In this document: positions 40,229 to 50,531 of the stretch, one piece after another
Position numbering within the stretch: the first letter of the stretch is position 1
Layout of the letters: each line of letters starts with the position of its first letter
NCBI RefSeq assembly: GCF_001424425.1
Contig: NZ_LMPT01000024.1
Coordinates: 64,289 to 128,288, forward strand
Reading direction: 5' to 3'
Source: Acidovorax sp. Leaf191
GTDB taxonomy: Bacteria; Pseudomonadota; Gammaproteobacteria; Burkholderiales; Burkholderiaceae_C
DNA length: 64,000 nucleotides
The notes under the pieces: generated by a model
Database searches by the model: none
Told to the model about the DNA's origin: nothing
Seen by the model: only the letters and a program-made list of their open reading frames with translations
Translations under genes and position numbers: made by a program

Positions 40229-41071
40229 ATGACAGCGTCAGGAAAGTTAGTCTCCGGCGTAAGGACCTTCGTGTCCGACGTGACCGAAGGCTTCGTTGAA
40301 ATCACCCACAACAGCTTCGCCCTCATCGGCCTGGCTGTGGCCTTCGTGGTCATCACCCTCACGGCCCGGCCCGACCTGCGCCAGGCGGGCGAAGAGCAGC
40401 TCATGAACTGGCTGCAGGCGCGCCAGGTCGAAGTGGTCGGCATGCCCATCGAGCCCGAGGCGAGCGAGCGCGCCACCGCAAGCAACCCCAAGGACCTGCC
40501 CAAGGAGCAGGCCGCCGTCGCCTTCTGGCTGAGCAAGAAGTACCGCGTGGCGCCCGAACCGCTGGCCGTGCTGGTGGCCGAGGCCTACGACATCGGCCAC
40601 CGCGCCAAGATCGACCCCACGCTGATCCTGGCCATCATGGCCATCGAGTCGAGCTTCAATCCGTTTGCGCAAAGCGCAGTGGGTGCCCAGGGCCTGATGC
40701 AGGTGATGACCAACATCCACACCGACAAGTACCAGAACTTCGGCGGCCACTTTGCCGCGTTCGACCCGGTGAGCAATCTGCGGGTGGGCGTGAAGGTGCT
40801 GCAGGAATGCATCGCCCGCGCCGGCTCGGTGGAAGGCGGACTGCGTTTTTACGTAGGCGCCGCCAACCTGGCCGATGACGGCGGCTATGCCGCCAAGGTG
40901 ATGGCCGAGCACTTTCGCCTGCGCCAGGTCGCCGGTGGCCGCGCGGTGCCCACCACGCCGCCGATGCTCTCGACCCAGGCCCCCGTGCAGATGGTGCCCG
41001 CAGCCAACTCGCCTGCCACGCCCGCTCCCGCCCCCAGTGCCGACAAGGTGGCACTGCTCTCCGACCTCTGA
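40229..41071 (+). CDS. Membrane-anchored lytic transglycosylase (SLT domain)
   Basis: 280-residue peptidoglycan-cleaving enzyme. One membrane segment at about 30-50 (FALIGLAVAFVVITLTA) anchors it to the inner membrane. The SLT goose-lysozyme-like domain covers about 110-230, with the catalytic Glu in ILAIMAIESSFNPFAQSAVG and the motif GAQGLMQVM; the later AANLADDGGYAAKVM fits the C-terminal half. The tail is Pro/Ala-rich. AGGAAGAG is a good ribosome-binding site. It has its own promoter and long leader and stands alone before the glyA riboswitch. Confidence 0.9.
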   Translation: MTASGKLVSGVRTFVSDVTEGFVEITHNSFALIGLAVAFVVITLTARPDLRQAGEEQLMNWLQARQVEVVGMPIEPEASERATASNPKDLPKEQAAVAFWLSKKYRVAPEPLAVLVAEAYDIGHRAKIDPTLILAIMAIESSFNPFAQSAVGAQGLMQVMTNIHTDKYQNFGGHFAAFDPVSNLRVGVKVLQECIARAGSVEGGLRFYVGAANLADDGGYAAKVMAEHFRLRQVAGGRAVPTTPPMLSTQAPVQMVPAANSPATPAPAPSADKVALLSDL

Positions 41072-41173
41072 CCCCTGGTGCGGCCGCCCCTGCTGGCGGC
41101 CCATGCCGTGCCAGGCAACCCCACCCGCATCGGACACATCCTGCGCGCGCCGGCTCAGCTACACTAGCGGGGT

Positions 41174-41312
41174 ACGCAACTGGCGATAGGCGCAGCTCCT
41201 GCACAGGACTGCCGCTGACGTGGAAACCGACAAGGGCTGGCCTCTTGTGAACCACTGGGGAGCGTGCCGCACGGGTGTCATGCCCGCCGCGTTCAGCCGT
41301 TCGCCTGGGCAG
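41174..41312 (+). promoter_or_regulatory. ZTP riboswitch (pfl motif) upstream of glyA
   Basis: The conserved blocks of the pfl/ZTP aptamer appear in order: GCAACTGGCG, then GTGGAAACC, then ACCACTGGGGAGCG, and finally CCGTTCGCCTGGGCA, which forms the pseudoknot half. ZTP accumulates when 10-formyl-tetrahydrofolate is short; the riboswitch then turns on one-carbon genes such as glyA. A hairpin CCCTTG-TTT-CAAGGG at 41313-41327 with the alternative pair CTTGT/ACAAG just before the AGGA of glyA may be the expression platform, suggesting control of translation start. TACACT at 41160 is a possible -10. Confidence 0.85.
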
Positions 41313-41353
41313 CCCTTGTTTCAAGGGACACAAGTTCATAGGACTGCCAAAAA

Positions 41354-42598
<1,245 letters not shown>

Positions 42599-42625
42599 TC
42601 CACCGACTCCGGCCGATCAGCTCCC

Positions 42626-43075
42626 ATGAAGTGTCCCTTCTGCAGCCACCTCGAAACGCAAGTCGTCGAAACGCGGGTGTCTGAAGAAGGGGACTTCATC
42701 CGGCGCCGCCGCCAGTGCGGCGCCTGCGACAAGCGCTTTACCACCTACGAGAGGCCGGAAGTGAGCTTCCCGGCCATCGTGAAAAAGGACGGCCGTCGCA
42801 TCGAGTACGAGCGCGGCAAGCTGCAGGGCTCGTTCAACCTGGCGCTGCGCAAGCGCCCGGTGAGCACCACGCAGATCGACAGCGCCATCGAGCGCATCGA
42901 GGAAAAGCTGCTCAACCTGGGCCAGCGTGAAATCATGTCCGCGCGCATCGGCGAACTCGTGATGCGCGAGCTGAAAAAGCTCGACAAGGTGGCCTACATC
43001 CGCTTTGCCAGCGTGTACCGCAGCTTCGAGGACATCGACGACTTCCGCGCGATGGTGGACGAAGTCCGCAAGTGA
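42626..43075 (+). CDS. nrdR: Transcriptional repressor NrdR
   Basis: ATP/dATP-sensing repressor of ribonucleotide reductase genes. 149 residues. The N-terminal zinc ribbon has CPFC at 3-6 and CGAC at 31-34, followed by the ATP-cone domain starting [20 protein letters not shown]. It is 27 bp from glyA and probably co-transcribed. Confidence 0.97.
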   Translation: MKCPFCSHLETQVVETRVSEEGDFIRRRRQCGACDKRFTTYERPEVSFPAIVKKDGRRIEYERGKLQGSFNLALRKRPVSTTQIDSAIERIEEKLLNLGQREIMSARIGELVMRELKKLDKVAYIRFASVYRSFEDIDDFRAMVDEVRK

Positions 43076-43120
43076 GCTGCCACTGGCCCGCCCCAGGCTG
43101 TTTCGGCATTGCCACTTTTG

Positions 43121-43180
43121 GGTATAAATAGCCTCTACCGCTTGCTTGGTGTGCGCCAGAAGCTACTATTTTCATAGCAC
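43121..43180 (-). repeat. Dispersed palindromic element, copy 3
   Basis: On the minus strand TGCTATGAAAATAGTAGCTT opens the element and AAGCGGTAGAGGCTATTTAT closes it, matching the family consensus at both ends. It follows nrdR by about 45 bp. Confidence 0.7.
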
Positions 43181-43397
43181 CCGCTCGGCAATGCGCTCCT
43201 GCGCATGCCGCTCTTGGCACCCCTGGCAGACCCGCCCTGGAAGTGATGGGCACAGCGCTGACAAGCTGCGCCTGCGGACCTTGCACCCCATGACAGCGGC
43301 GCGCACCAAGGGTGAACCGACCGTCATCCGCTGAGCGCCACCTGTTGCACATTGCACGGTGCTCGGTGCACGCCCTACTCTGCGCACCGCAATTCGT

Positions 43398-43453
43398 TTG
43401 CTATATTTTCAATAGCTGCCAGCGCTTACTGGTCGAGCGGTAGAGGCATTTTT
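43398..43453 (+). repeat. Dispersed palindromic element, copy 4
   Basis: TTGCTATATTTTCAATAGC opens it, CTGCCAGCGCTT follows, and GAGCGGTAGAGGCATTTTT closes it. Same orientation as copies 1 and 6, opposite to copy 3. Confidence 0.7.
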
Positions 43454-43507
43454 CGCTCCCATCGACCGCTGCAGCCGTGCAGGCAACGCCCGGCGCGGTG
43501 CCCGACA

Positions 43508-44410
43508 ATGCGCCCGGTGAAATCACGCCACTTCCTGCAGCTCGTGCTGCTGTCTGCCCTGTGGGGCGCCTCGTTCCTCTTCATCCGCATTGCCAGCCCG
43601 GTGCTCGGGCCCAACGTGATGGCGGCGCTGCGCATCGGCCTGGCCACGCTCACGCTGATCGGCATCATGCGCGTGGCCGGCGAGCGCTGGCCGTGGCGCC
43701 ATTGGCGCGAGCTGCTGGGGCTGGGCACGCTCACGGTGGCTGCGCCCTTTCTGCTGTATTCCTGGGCGGCCCTGTACCTGCCTGCAGGTTACAGCTCGCT
43801 GCTCAACACCATGGCCGTCCCGTTCAGCGTGCTGGCCGCTGCGTGGATGAAGGAAGACACGCTGAGCCTGCGCAAATGGCTGGGGTGCCTGTGCGGCTTT
43901 GCGGGCGTGGCGCTGATCGTGCAGCTGGGCCCCGTGGAGCCCACGCCCACGCTGCTGATCGCCGCACTCGGCTGCATCGTCGCATCGGCCTGCTATGGCA
44001 TCTCCACCACCTGGATGAAGCGCGCCACCACGCGCATGTCGCCCCTGGCGATCGCGGCGGGCATCCACGCCGCCGCGCTGGTGTTGCTGCTGCCGGGCGC
44101 GGCCTGGAGCCTGCCCGAGGCACGCTTTACCACCGGCGCCGTCGCGGCGGTGGTGGTGATGGGCGTCTTCACCTCGGGCCTGGCCTACTGGCTCAACCTG
44201 CGCGTGCTGTCGCAGGTCTCGCCGGTGGCGGCCATGAGCTCGGCGTTCATGATCCCGCTGTTCGGCGTGGCCTGGGGCCATGTGTTCCTGGGCGAGGCGC
44301 TGGGCCCGGGCATGCTCTGGGGCGGCGCGCTGGTGCTGGTGGCCACCGGCCTGGTGACGGGCTTCAACCCGCTACGCTGGCTCGCCGCACTGCGCCCTGG
44401 CAAGGGGTAA
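43508..44410 (+). CDS. EamA/DMT-superfamily transporter
   Basis: 300-residue inner-membrane protein with about ten hydrophobic segments in two EamA repeats (about 1-140 and 150-290). SALWGASFLFIRIA and LAAAWMKEDTLSLRKWLG are typical of repeat one, and GVAWGHVFLGEALGPGMLWG of repeat two. The family exports metabolites or amino acids; the substrate is unknown. The start MRPVKSRHFLQL is preferred over earlier in-frame codons that lie in repeat-bearing intergenic DNA. Confidence 0.88.
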   Translation: MRPVKSRHFLQLVLLSALWGASFLFIRIASPVLGPNVMAALRIGLATLTLIGIMRVAGERWPWRHWRELLGLGTLTVAAPFLLYSWAALYLPAGYSSLLNTMAVPFSVLAAAWMKEDTLSLRKWLGCLCGFAGVALIVQLGPVEPTPTLLIAALGCIVASACYGISTTWMKRATTRMSPLAIAAGIHAAALVLLLPGAAWSLPEARFTTGAVAAVVVMGVFTSGLAYWLNLRVLSQVSPVAAMSSAFMIPLFGVAWGHVFLGEALGPGMLWGGALVLVATGLVTGFNPLRWLAALRPGKG

Positions 44411-44422
44411 CCGACGCCCGCC

Positions 44423-46276
44423 TCAGCGCGCCGGTGGTGCGGCAGGTGCCGTCGGTGCGGTGGCTGCAGCGGACCGGATGCGGTCCGTGGCGGGCACCGC
44501 CACCGGGCTTCGCGTGCGAAAGTAGGCTTCCAGCGCATCCAGGTCCAGCCCGCCCACCAGGCGGTCGCGGCCTTCGGTCAGCACGGTGAAGTTGTCGCCG
44601 CCGCTGTCCAGGTAGCTGCTCATCACCACCCGCACGGGGGTGTCGTCCTGCAGCGGCACGCCGTGCAGCACCACCTGGCTGATGCGCGCGCCGGGCGGCT
44701 GGGTCCGGTCGAACTGGTAGGCGAACCCTGCGGACACCGACAGCACGCGGGGCCGCTGGACGGTGTTGGTGCCGCTCGCAAACTGCTGCTCCAGCACCGC
44801 CTTGATCTGCGCGCCGGTGAAGGTTTTCACCACCAGCTGGTTGCCGAACGGCTGCACCGCATACAACTGCCCGTAGCGCACGAGGCCCTGTTCATCCGGC
44901 ACCAGGTCGGCCCGCAGGCCGCCCGGGTTCATGAACGACAGCTGCGCCCCGCCCTGCTCCGGGGCCTGCGTGGCCGCCAACTGTGCATCGGCCACCAGGT
45001 TGCCCAGCGTGCTCTCCAGCGATGGGGTCGGCACACGCCGCATGGGCGCCGCCGCCTGCCCCACCGGGCGCTGCGCCAGCGGCACGGCGGCTGCGCGGTA
45101 GGTGTCGACGATCTTCTGCACCACCGGGTCGGCCGTGAACGAGGGCACCGCGGCCGTCATCTCCACGCGCCCCTGGCTGCCGGTGAAGGCCTCGCCCTGC
45201 ACGATGACGTTGCGCGCTGATTTGCTCACCACGCGGCGTGTGCGCGTGTCCACCCGCAGCGCGATGTCGGTGAGCAGCGTGCCGTACTGGCCCGCGCTGG
45301 TCAACATAAAGGGCTTGGCCGGGTTCACCGTGCCGTAGTCGCACACGTAGGCCTGGTGCGTGTGGCCCGAGACCACCACGTCCACCGCAGGGTCCAGGCG
45401 TTCCAGGATGGGCACGATGTCGCCCGACAGGCCTGCGCAGCTCGTGGCCTGCACGCCCGCGGTGGTGTTGCCGCCTTCGTGGATGACCACCGCGATCACA
45501 TCGGCGCCCTGGGCCCTGAGCTGCGGGATCAGCGCATTGGCCGTGTCCGCTTCATCTTCAAAACGCAAGCCCGCCACGCCCGACGGGCTCACCATGGTGG
45601 GCGTGGCGCGCAGGGTCAGGCCGATCACGCCCAGCGTGACCGTGGCACCGCCTTGCGTGAAGCGCTTGATGCCGGTGGCGGGCAGCAGCGTGCGGCCGTC
45701 TTCCACCCGCACGGTATTGGCCGCCAGAAAGCCGAAGCGCGCGCCGGCAAAGGGCTGGCTGATCTGGCAGGGCTCGCGCGCGGTGAACTTCTCGCAGCCG
45801 CCTTGCTGCAAGCGGAGCAGCTCGCGCCAGCCGCGGTCGAACTCATGGTTGCCCACGGCGTTGAAGTCGATGTGCATCGCGTTGACGGCCTCGATGGTCG
45901 GCTCGTCCAGGAACAGCGACGACACCAGGGGCGATGCGCCCACCATGTCGCCCGCCGACACCACCGCGTGGTGCGGGTTGCGGGACTTCAGCGAGGCCAT
46001 GGCGCTCGCGAAATACGCCATGCCGCCCGCAGGCACCGCCACCGGCCCGGACGCCGTCTGCACCGTGTGCGCCATGCGGGGCGGCTCCATGTTGCCGTGC
46101 AGGTCGTTAAAGCCGATGAGCGTGATGTCGATGTGGTCGGGCACCGCCTGCCCCGGCGGGGGCGCCACCGTGCCGCAGCCCGCCAGCAAGGCGCCCGCAG
46201 CGCCTGCCGCCGCCCACGCCGCAGCGCTGCGCGCCCATCCCGCCCCCACGGATGCCTGTGCCTTCAATCTGCGCAT
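44423..46276 (-). CDS. 5'-nucleotidase/metallophosphoesterase lipoprotein (UshA-like)
   Basis: 617-residue enzyme with a lipoprotein signal: Ala-rich core and lipobox LLAGC near residue 30. The metallophosphoesterase domain shows LIGFNDLHGNMEPP, VVSAGDMVGASP, AVGNHEFDRGW, IHEGGNTT and VVSGHTHQAYVCD, the full set of metal ligands. The C-terminal 5'-nucleotidase domain has FMNPGGLRADLVPDEQG and SSYLDSGGDNFTVL. It probably releases phosphate and nucleosides from nucleotides in the periplasm. It follows aroC on the same strand after a terminator, so it is likely a separate unit. Confidence 0.92.
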   Translation of the reverse strand: MRRLKAQASVGAGWARSAAAWAAAGAAGALLAGCGTVAPPPGQAVPDHIDITLIGFNDLHGNMEPPRMAHTVQTASGPVAVPAGGMAYFASAMASLKSRNPHHAVVSAGDMVGASPLVSSLFLDEPTIEAVNAMHIDFNAVGNHEFDRGWRELLRLQQGGCEKFTAREPCQISQPFAGARFGFLAANTVRVEDGRTLLPATGIKRFTQGGATVTLGVIGLTLRATPTMVSPSGVAGLRFEDEADTANALIPQLRAQGADVIAVVIHEGGNTTAGVQATSCAGLSGDIVPILERLDPAVDVVVSGHTHQAYVCDYGTVNPAKPFMLTSAGQYGTLLTDIALRVDTRTRRVVSKSARNVIVQGEAFTGSQGRVEMTAAVPSFTADPVVQKIVDTYRAAAVPLAQRPVGQAAAPMRRVPTPSLESTLGNLVADAQLAATQAPEQGGAQLSFMNPGGLRADLVPDEQGLVRYGQLYAVQPFGNQLVVKTFTGAQIKAVLEQQFASGTNTVQRPRVLSVSAGFAYQFDRTQPPGARISQVVLHGVPLQDDTPVRVVMSSYLDSGGDNFTVLTEGRDRLVGGLDLDALEAYFRTRSPVAVPATDRIRSAAATAPTAPAAPPAR

Positions 46277-46302
46277 GGGTGTGCCTTTGTTGCTCAACCG
46301 AA

Positions 46303-46330
46303 TAAAAAAAGGCGCGCATTCCTGCACGCC
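46303..46330 (-). terminator. Intrinsic terminator after aroC
   Basis: Leftward, GGCGTGCA and TGCGCGCC pair around a short loop (one G-T or mismatch), followed by seven T residues. It ends the aroC transcript about 50 bp before the nucleotidase start. Confidence 0.75.
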
Positions 46331-46380
46331 CAGCCGCCATCGTCCGCCCGACGCCAAGGTGCGGCGACGCTGCGCCGCGG

Positions 46381-47478
46381 CTACAGGAACGACGCCTGGA
46401 TCGGCGGCACGGGCGGCGCCACGTCGGCGCACTGTGCGCGGTGGCGCAGTGCGTGGTCCATCACCACCAGCGCCAGCAGGGCCTCGGCGATGGGTGCTGC
46501 GCGGATGCCCACGCAGGGGTCGTGGCGGCCCTTGGTGATGACCTCGGTGCTCTGGCCGTGCACGTCGATGGACTCGCGCGGGCTGATGATGGAGCTGGTG
46601 GGCTTGATGGCAATGCTCACCTCCAGGTCCTGCCCGGTGCTGATGCCGCCCAGCACGCCGCCGGAGTTGTTGGTGCGAAAGCCGCCGGGCGTCATCGAGT
46701 CGCCGTGGGTGGTGCCGCGCTGCGCCACGCTGGCAAAGCCGGCGCCGATCTCCACGCCCTTGACGGCATTGAGGCCCATCATGGCGTAGGCGATGTCGGC
46801 GTCGAGCTTGTCGTACAGCGGCTCGCCCAGGCCCACGGGCACGCCGGTGGCCTGCACGCGGATGCGGGCCCCGCACGAATCGCCCGCCTTGCGCAGCGCG
46901 TCCATGTAGTCCTCGTACTGCGCCACGTCGGCCACGGGGGCAAAGAAGGGGTTGCTGCGCACGTGGTCCCAGCTCTCGAACGGAATGGCCAGCTCGCCCA
47001 GCTGCGTCATGCACGCCCGGAACTGCACGCCGTAGCGCTGCGCCAGCCACTTCTTGGCCACGGCGCCGGCGGCCACGGTGGGCGCTGTCAGGCGCGCCGA
47101 CGACCGGCCGCCGCCGCGCGGGTCGCGGATGCCGTACTTGTGCCAGTAGGTGTAGTCGGCATGGCCGGGGCGAAAGCTCTCGGCGATGTTGCTGTAGTCC
47201 TTGCTGCGCTGGTCGGTGTTGCGGATCAACAGCGCGATCGGCGTGCCGGTGGTCTTGCCCTCGTACACGCCCGAGAGGATCTCCACCGCGTCGGGCTCGT
47301 TGCGCTGGGTGACGTGGCGGCTGGTGCCGGGGCGGCGCCGGTCCAGGTCGGCCTGGATGTCGGCCTCGGTCAGCAGCATGCCGGGCGGACAGCCGTCGAT
47401 CACGCAGCCAATGGCCGGGCCGTGGGATTCACCAAAGTTGGTGACTGCGAATAGGGATCCGAAGGTATTGCCGCTCAT
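46381..47478 (-). CDS. aroC: Chorismate synthase
   Basis: Last step of the shikimate pathway: converts EPSP to chorismate with reduced FMN. 365 residues. The three family signatures are visible: [32 protein letters not shown] and [35 protein letters not shown] binds FMN and substrate. It diverges from the PAS-GAF-GGDEF-EAL gene. Confidence 0.98.
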   Translation of the reverse strand: MSGNTFGSLFAVTNFGESHGPAIGCVIDGCPPGMLLTEADIQADLDRRRPGTSRHVTQRNEPDAVEILSGVYEGKTTGTPIALLIRNTDQRSKDYSNIAESFRPGHADYTYWHKYGIRDPRGGGRSSARLTAPTVAAGAVAKKWLAQRYGVQFRACMTQLGELAIPFESWDHVRSNPFFAPVADVAQYEDYMDALRKAGDSCGARIRVQATGVPVGLGEPLYDKLDADIAYAMMGLNAVKGVEIGAGFASVAQRGTTHGDSMTPGGFRTNNSGGVLGGISTGQDLEVSIAIKPTSSIISPRESIDVHGQSTEVITKGRHDPCVGIRAAPIAEALLALVVMDHALRHRAQCADVAPPVPPIQASFL

Positions 47479-47617
47479 GGCGCAGGATTATCCCAGAGCA
47501 GAGGCCGCCAAAGTCCGGGTGTGGCCTGGGCGCGCCGCGCCAACGCGCCGCCACGCAGGCGGCCTTGGCATTGTCCTGCGCGCTTGCTAGCATCGCAGCA
47601 CGATCACCGGGACCTCC

Positions 47618-49849
47618 ATGCCCACCTCCGCCCCGCCGAGCCCCGGCATCCCAAGCCCCTCCCCCACCGCCTGGCTGGCCGATGCGCCTTTGCGCAAGGC
47701 GCTCGACGACAGCGACAACGCCATCGTGATGAGCAACAGCGAGCGGCTGGTGGTGTATGTGAACGAGGGCTTCGCCCGCCTGTTCGGCTTTGAAGCCCAC
47801 GAGGTGCTGGGGCGCAACCTCAGCCACGTGCTCATCGGCCCGCGCTCCGACCCCGACCTGCTCGGGCAGATCCGCGGCAGCCTGGGCACGAGCGGCTCGT
47901 TCCATGTGGAGACGCTGCTGTATAGCAAGTCGGGCCAGCCGCGCTGGGTGTCGATGATGATCAATGCCTCCGACGAGGCCTCGGGCGGGCCCGGCGGCAG
48001 CATCACCATCCTCACCGACATCACGCTCACCAAGATGCACGAGATGCTGCAAAAGCGCGTGCTGGAAGGCCTGGTCAACGAGCTGCCCCTGTCCGGGCTC
48101 ATGGCCTTGCTGTGCGACGAGGTGGAACGCATCGCCCCCGAGGTCACGGCCTCGGTGCTGGCGGTGGATGACCAGGGCCGTCTGCGCCCGCTGGCCGCAC
48201 CGGGCCTGCCCGCCGCCATCAGCCGGGCCATCGACGGCCTGCCCATCGGCCCCAGTGCCGGCTCGTGCGGTACCGCCGCCTACCGGCGCGAGCCGGTGCT
48301 CACCACCGACATCGCGACCGACCCGCTGTGGACGGACCAGGACCGCGCGCTCTACCTCGCCAGCGGCTTCAAGGCGTGCTGGTCCAGCCCCATCTGCGAC
48401 CACCAGGGCAAGGTCGCCGGCACGCTCGCGTTCTACTTTCGCGAGCCCCGCCAGCCCGATGCCCTGCACGAGCGGCTGGTGGACATGTGCCTGCACCTGT
48501 GCGCACTGGCCATCGAGCGCAACGCCACCCGCCAGCGCCTGCACCAGCTGGCGTTCTTCGACGCCCTCACCGGCCTGCCCAACCGCGCACTGTTCCACGA
48601 CAGCGCAGAGCACCGGCTCGCCCAGCTGCAGGCTGCCCGGCACGGCGGCGCCGTGCTGTTCGTGGACCTGGACCGGTTCAAGCAGGTCAACGACACCCAA
48701 GGGCACGCTGCCGGAGACGCCGTGCTGTGCGAGGTCGCCCGGCGGCTGTCCCGTGCGCTGCGAGAGCACGACCTGATCGGCCGGTTGGCGGCCGACGAGT
48801 TCGTGCTGCTGCTGCCCGAATGCGACACCGACCGCGCCGTGCAGACGGCCCGCACCTTGCTGGAGGCCGTGGCAGCGCCCATGGACATCGAGGGCCAGGC
48901 GCACGTCTGCCACGCCAGCATCGGCATCGCCATGTTCCCCGGCGACGGCGAAAGCATCGACACCTTGCTGCGCCACGCCGACCAGGCGATGTACCAGGCC
49001 AAGAGCGACCACCGGCACAGCCTGCAGCTGTTCAGTGCCGAGATGAACCGGCACGCCCAGGAGCGCGTGGCCGTGGAGCGCGCGCTGCGCCAGGCGATGG
49101 CCGAGCGCAGCGGCATCACGCTGCACTACCAGCCGCAGGTGCTCAGCAGCTCACCCGGCACCCTGCATGGGGTGGAAGCGCTGGCGCGCTGGCACCATGC
49201 CGACTGGGGCATGGTGCCGCCCGGCCGGTTCATCGCGGTGGCCGAAGAGGCGGGGCTGATCCACGAGCTGACGCTGTGGCTGCTCGACCAGGCCTGCGCA
49301 CAGCTGGCCGCCTGGCGTGCCGCGGGGCATGACGTGCCCTGCGTCGCGGTCAACCTGTCGGGGCGCAGCTTTCACCAGCCCGAGTTCGCGCAGCAGGTCT
49401 GCGAGGCGCTCGCGCGCCACGGCCTGCGCACCGGCGACGTGCTGCTGGAGATCACCGAAAGCGTGATGATGGACGCGCGCCCCATGACGCGGACCAACAT
49501 CGACACCCTGCACAGCCGGGGGTTCAGGCTGTCGCTGGACGACTTCGGCACCGGCTACTCGTCGTTGAGCTACCTGCACCGCCTGCCGATTTCGGAGCTG
49601 AAGCTGGACATGGCCTTCGTGCGGGACCTCACCACCAGCCCCACGGCGCGCGCGCTCACGGTGTCGGTGCTGAGCATTGCCCACAGCCTGGGCATGGCGG
49701 TGGTGGCCGAAGGGGTGGAGACACCCGGCCAGCAGCAGTGGCTGCAGGCCCACGGGTGCCCGGTGATGCAGGGCTACCTGTTCGGCAAGCCGATGCCTCC
49801 CGACGAGATCGAGGCCTGGCTGTGCGCGCAGGCACCGCACAAGCGCTGA
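47618..49849 (+). CDS. PAS-GAF-GGDEF-EAL cyclic-di-GMP protein with a degenerate GGDEF motif
   Basis: 743-residue cytosolic signalling protein. A PAS domain covers about 25-145 (DSDNAIVMSNSERLVVYVNE), GAF about 150-300 (GPSAGSCGTAAYRREPVLTT), GGDEF about 305-470, and EAL about 480-735. In the GGDEF domain the signature reads AADEF instead of GGDEF, so cyclase activity is unlikely. The EAL domain keeps VEALARW, the Asn in VAVNLSG, ITESVMM, DDFGTGYSS and VVAEGVET, so it should hydrolyse c-di-GMP. The layout resembles E. coli DosP, but haem binding cannot be judged here. No operon partner. Confidence 0.92.
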   Translation: MPTSAPPSPGIPSPSPTAWLADAPLRKALDDSDNAIVMSNSERLVVYVNEGFARLFGFEAHEVLGRNLSHVLIGPRSDPDLLGQIRGSLGTSGSFHVETLLYSKSGQPRWVSMMINASDEASGGPGGSITILTDITLTKMHEMLQKRVLEGLVNELPLSGLMALLCDEVERIAPEVTASVLAVDDQGRLRPLAAPGLPAAISRAIDGLPIGPSAGSCGTAAYRREPVLTTDIATDPLWTDQDRALYLASGFKACWSSPICDHQGKVAGTLAFYFREPRQPDALHERLVDMCLHLCALAIERNATRQRLHQLAFFDALTGLPNRALFHDSAEHRLAQLQAARHGGAVLFVDLDRFKQVNDTQGHAAGDAVLCEVARRLSRALREHDLIGRLAADEFVLLLPECDTDRAVQTARTLLEAVAAPMDIEGQAHVCHASIGIAMFPGDGESIDTLLRHADQAMYQAKSDHRHSLQLFSAEMNRHAQERVAVERALRQAMAERSGITLHYQPQVLSSSPGTLHGVEALARWHHADWGMVPPGRFIAVAEEAGLIHELTLWLLDQACAQLAAWRAAGHDVPCVAVNLSGRSFHQPEFAQQVCEALARHGLRTGDVLLEITESVMMDARPMTRTNIDTLHSRGFRLSLDDFGTGYSSLSYLHRLPISELKLDMAFVRDLTTSPTARALTVSVLSIAHSLGMAVVAEGVETPGQQQWLQAHGCPVMQGYLFGKPMPPDEIEAWLCAQAPHKR

Positions 49850-49927
49850 CGAAGACGCCACCGCAGCCCGCGAACAACAAGGCCGGGGCCGCAGGGTGCA
49901 AGGGCAATGTCCTGCCCCCCCCCGGCA

Positions 49928-50377
49928 TCAGCCGCCGGATTCGTCCTCGGGCCAGTCGCGGATGTAGGCCTTGAGCATCTTGTTCTCGAAGTTCTGGCTG
50001 TCCACCACGGCCTTGGCCACGTCGTAAAAGCTGATCACGCCCATCAGCATGCGGCGGTCCATCACCGGCATGTAGCGCGCGTGGCGGTCCAGCATCATGC
50101 GGCGCACTTCGTCCATCTCGGTTTCCATCGTGCAGGTCAGGGGCGCATCGTCCATGGCCGAGCGGACCTGCATGGTGCCCACGCTGCCGCCGTTTTTCAC
50201 GATGGCCTGGATCACCTCGCGGAAGGTGAGCATGCCCACCAGGTCGCCCAGCTCCATGACCACCAGCGAGCCGATGTCGCGCTCGGCCATCAGGTTCACG
50301 GCGTCGGCCAGCGGCTCCTCGGGGGTGACGGTGTACAAGGTGTTGCCCTTGACGCGAAGGATGTCGCTGACTTTCAT
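49928..50377 (-). CDS. Two-CBS-domain protein
   Basis: 149-residue protein made of a pair of CBS domains (about 1-65 and 75-135): VTPEEPLADAVNLMAERDIG with LVGMLTFREVIQAI in the first, MDEVRRMMLDRHARYMPV with LMGVISFYDVAKAVV in the second. CBS pairs bind adenine nucleotides and act as energy sensors; the partner is unknown. The start MKVSDILRVKG has GGAGA upstream. It diverges from metY with 154 bp between. Confidence 0.9.
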   Translation of the reverse strand: MKVSDILRVKGNTLYTVTPEEPLADAVNLMAERDIGSLVVMELGDLVGMLTFREVIQAIVKNGGSVGTMQVRSAMDDAPLTCTMETEMDEVRRMMLDRHARYMPVMDRRMLMGVISFYDVAKAVVDSQNFENKMLKAYIRDWPEDESGG

Positions 50378-50531
50378 GGTGTTGGGTCTCCGGGAAGGCG
50401 AAAAGAGCGCGTCGCGCGCTGCACAGGTCTGCCACCAAATATAGCCCACAATGCCGCGTGCCCTGTCCCGCAAGCAACTGTGCAGGACATGGATTCAGAA
50501 CATCCGCCTGACCCTCTGGGAGACAAACCAC

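Larger units (their letters stand above)
43076..43507. other. Intergenic region with two oppositely oriented dispersed elements
   Basis: 432 bp without a credible gene between nrdR and the EamA transporter. Copies 3 and 4 of the dispersed element lie at 43121-43180 and 43398-43453 in opposite orientation. The 220 bp between them shows nothing I recognise. Confidence 0.6.

Noticed and set aside
50378-50531. A SAM or SAH riboswitch ahead of metY
   Set aside because: No conserved aptamer block could be recognised in the 154-bp region.
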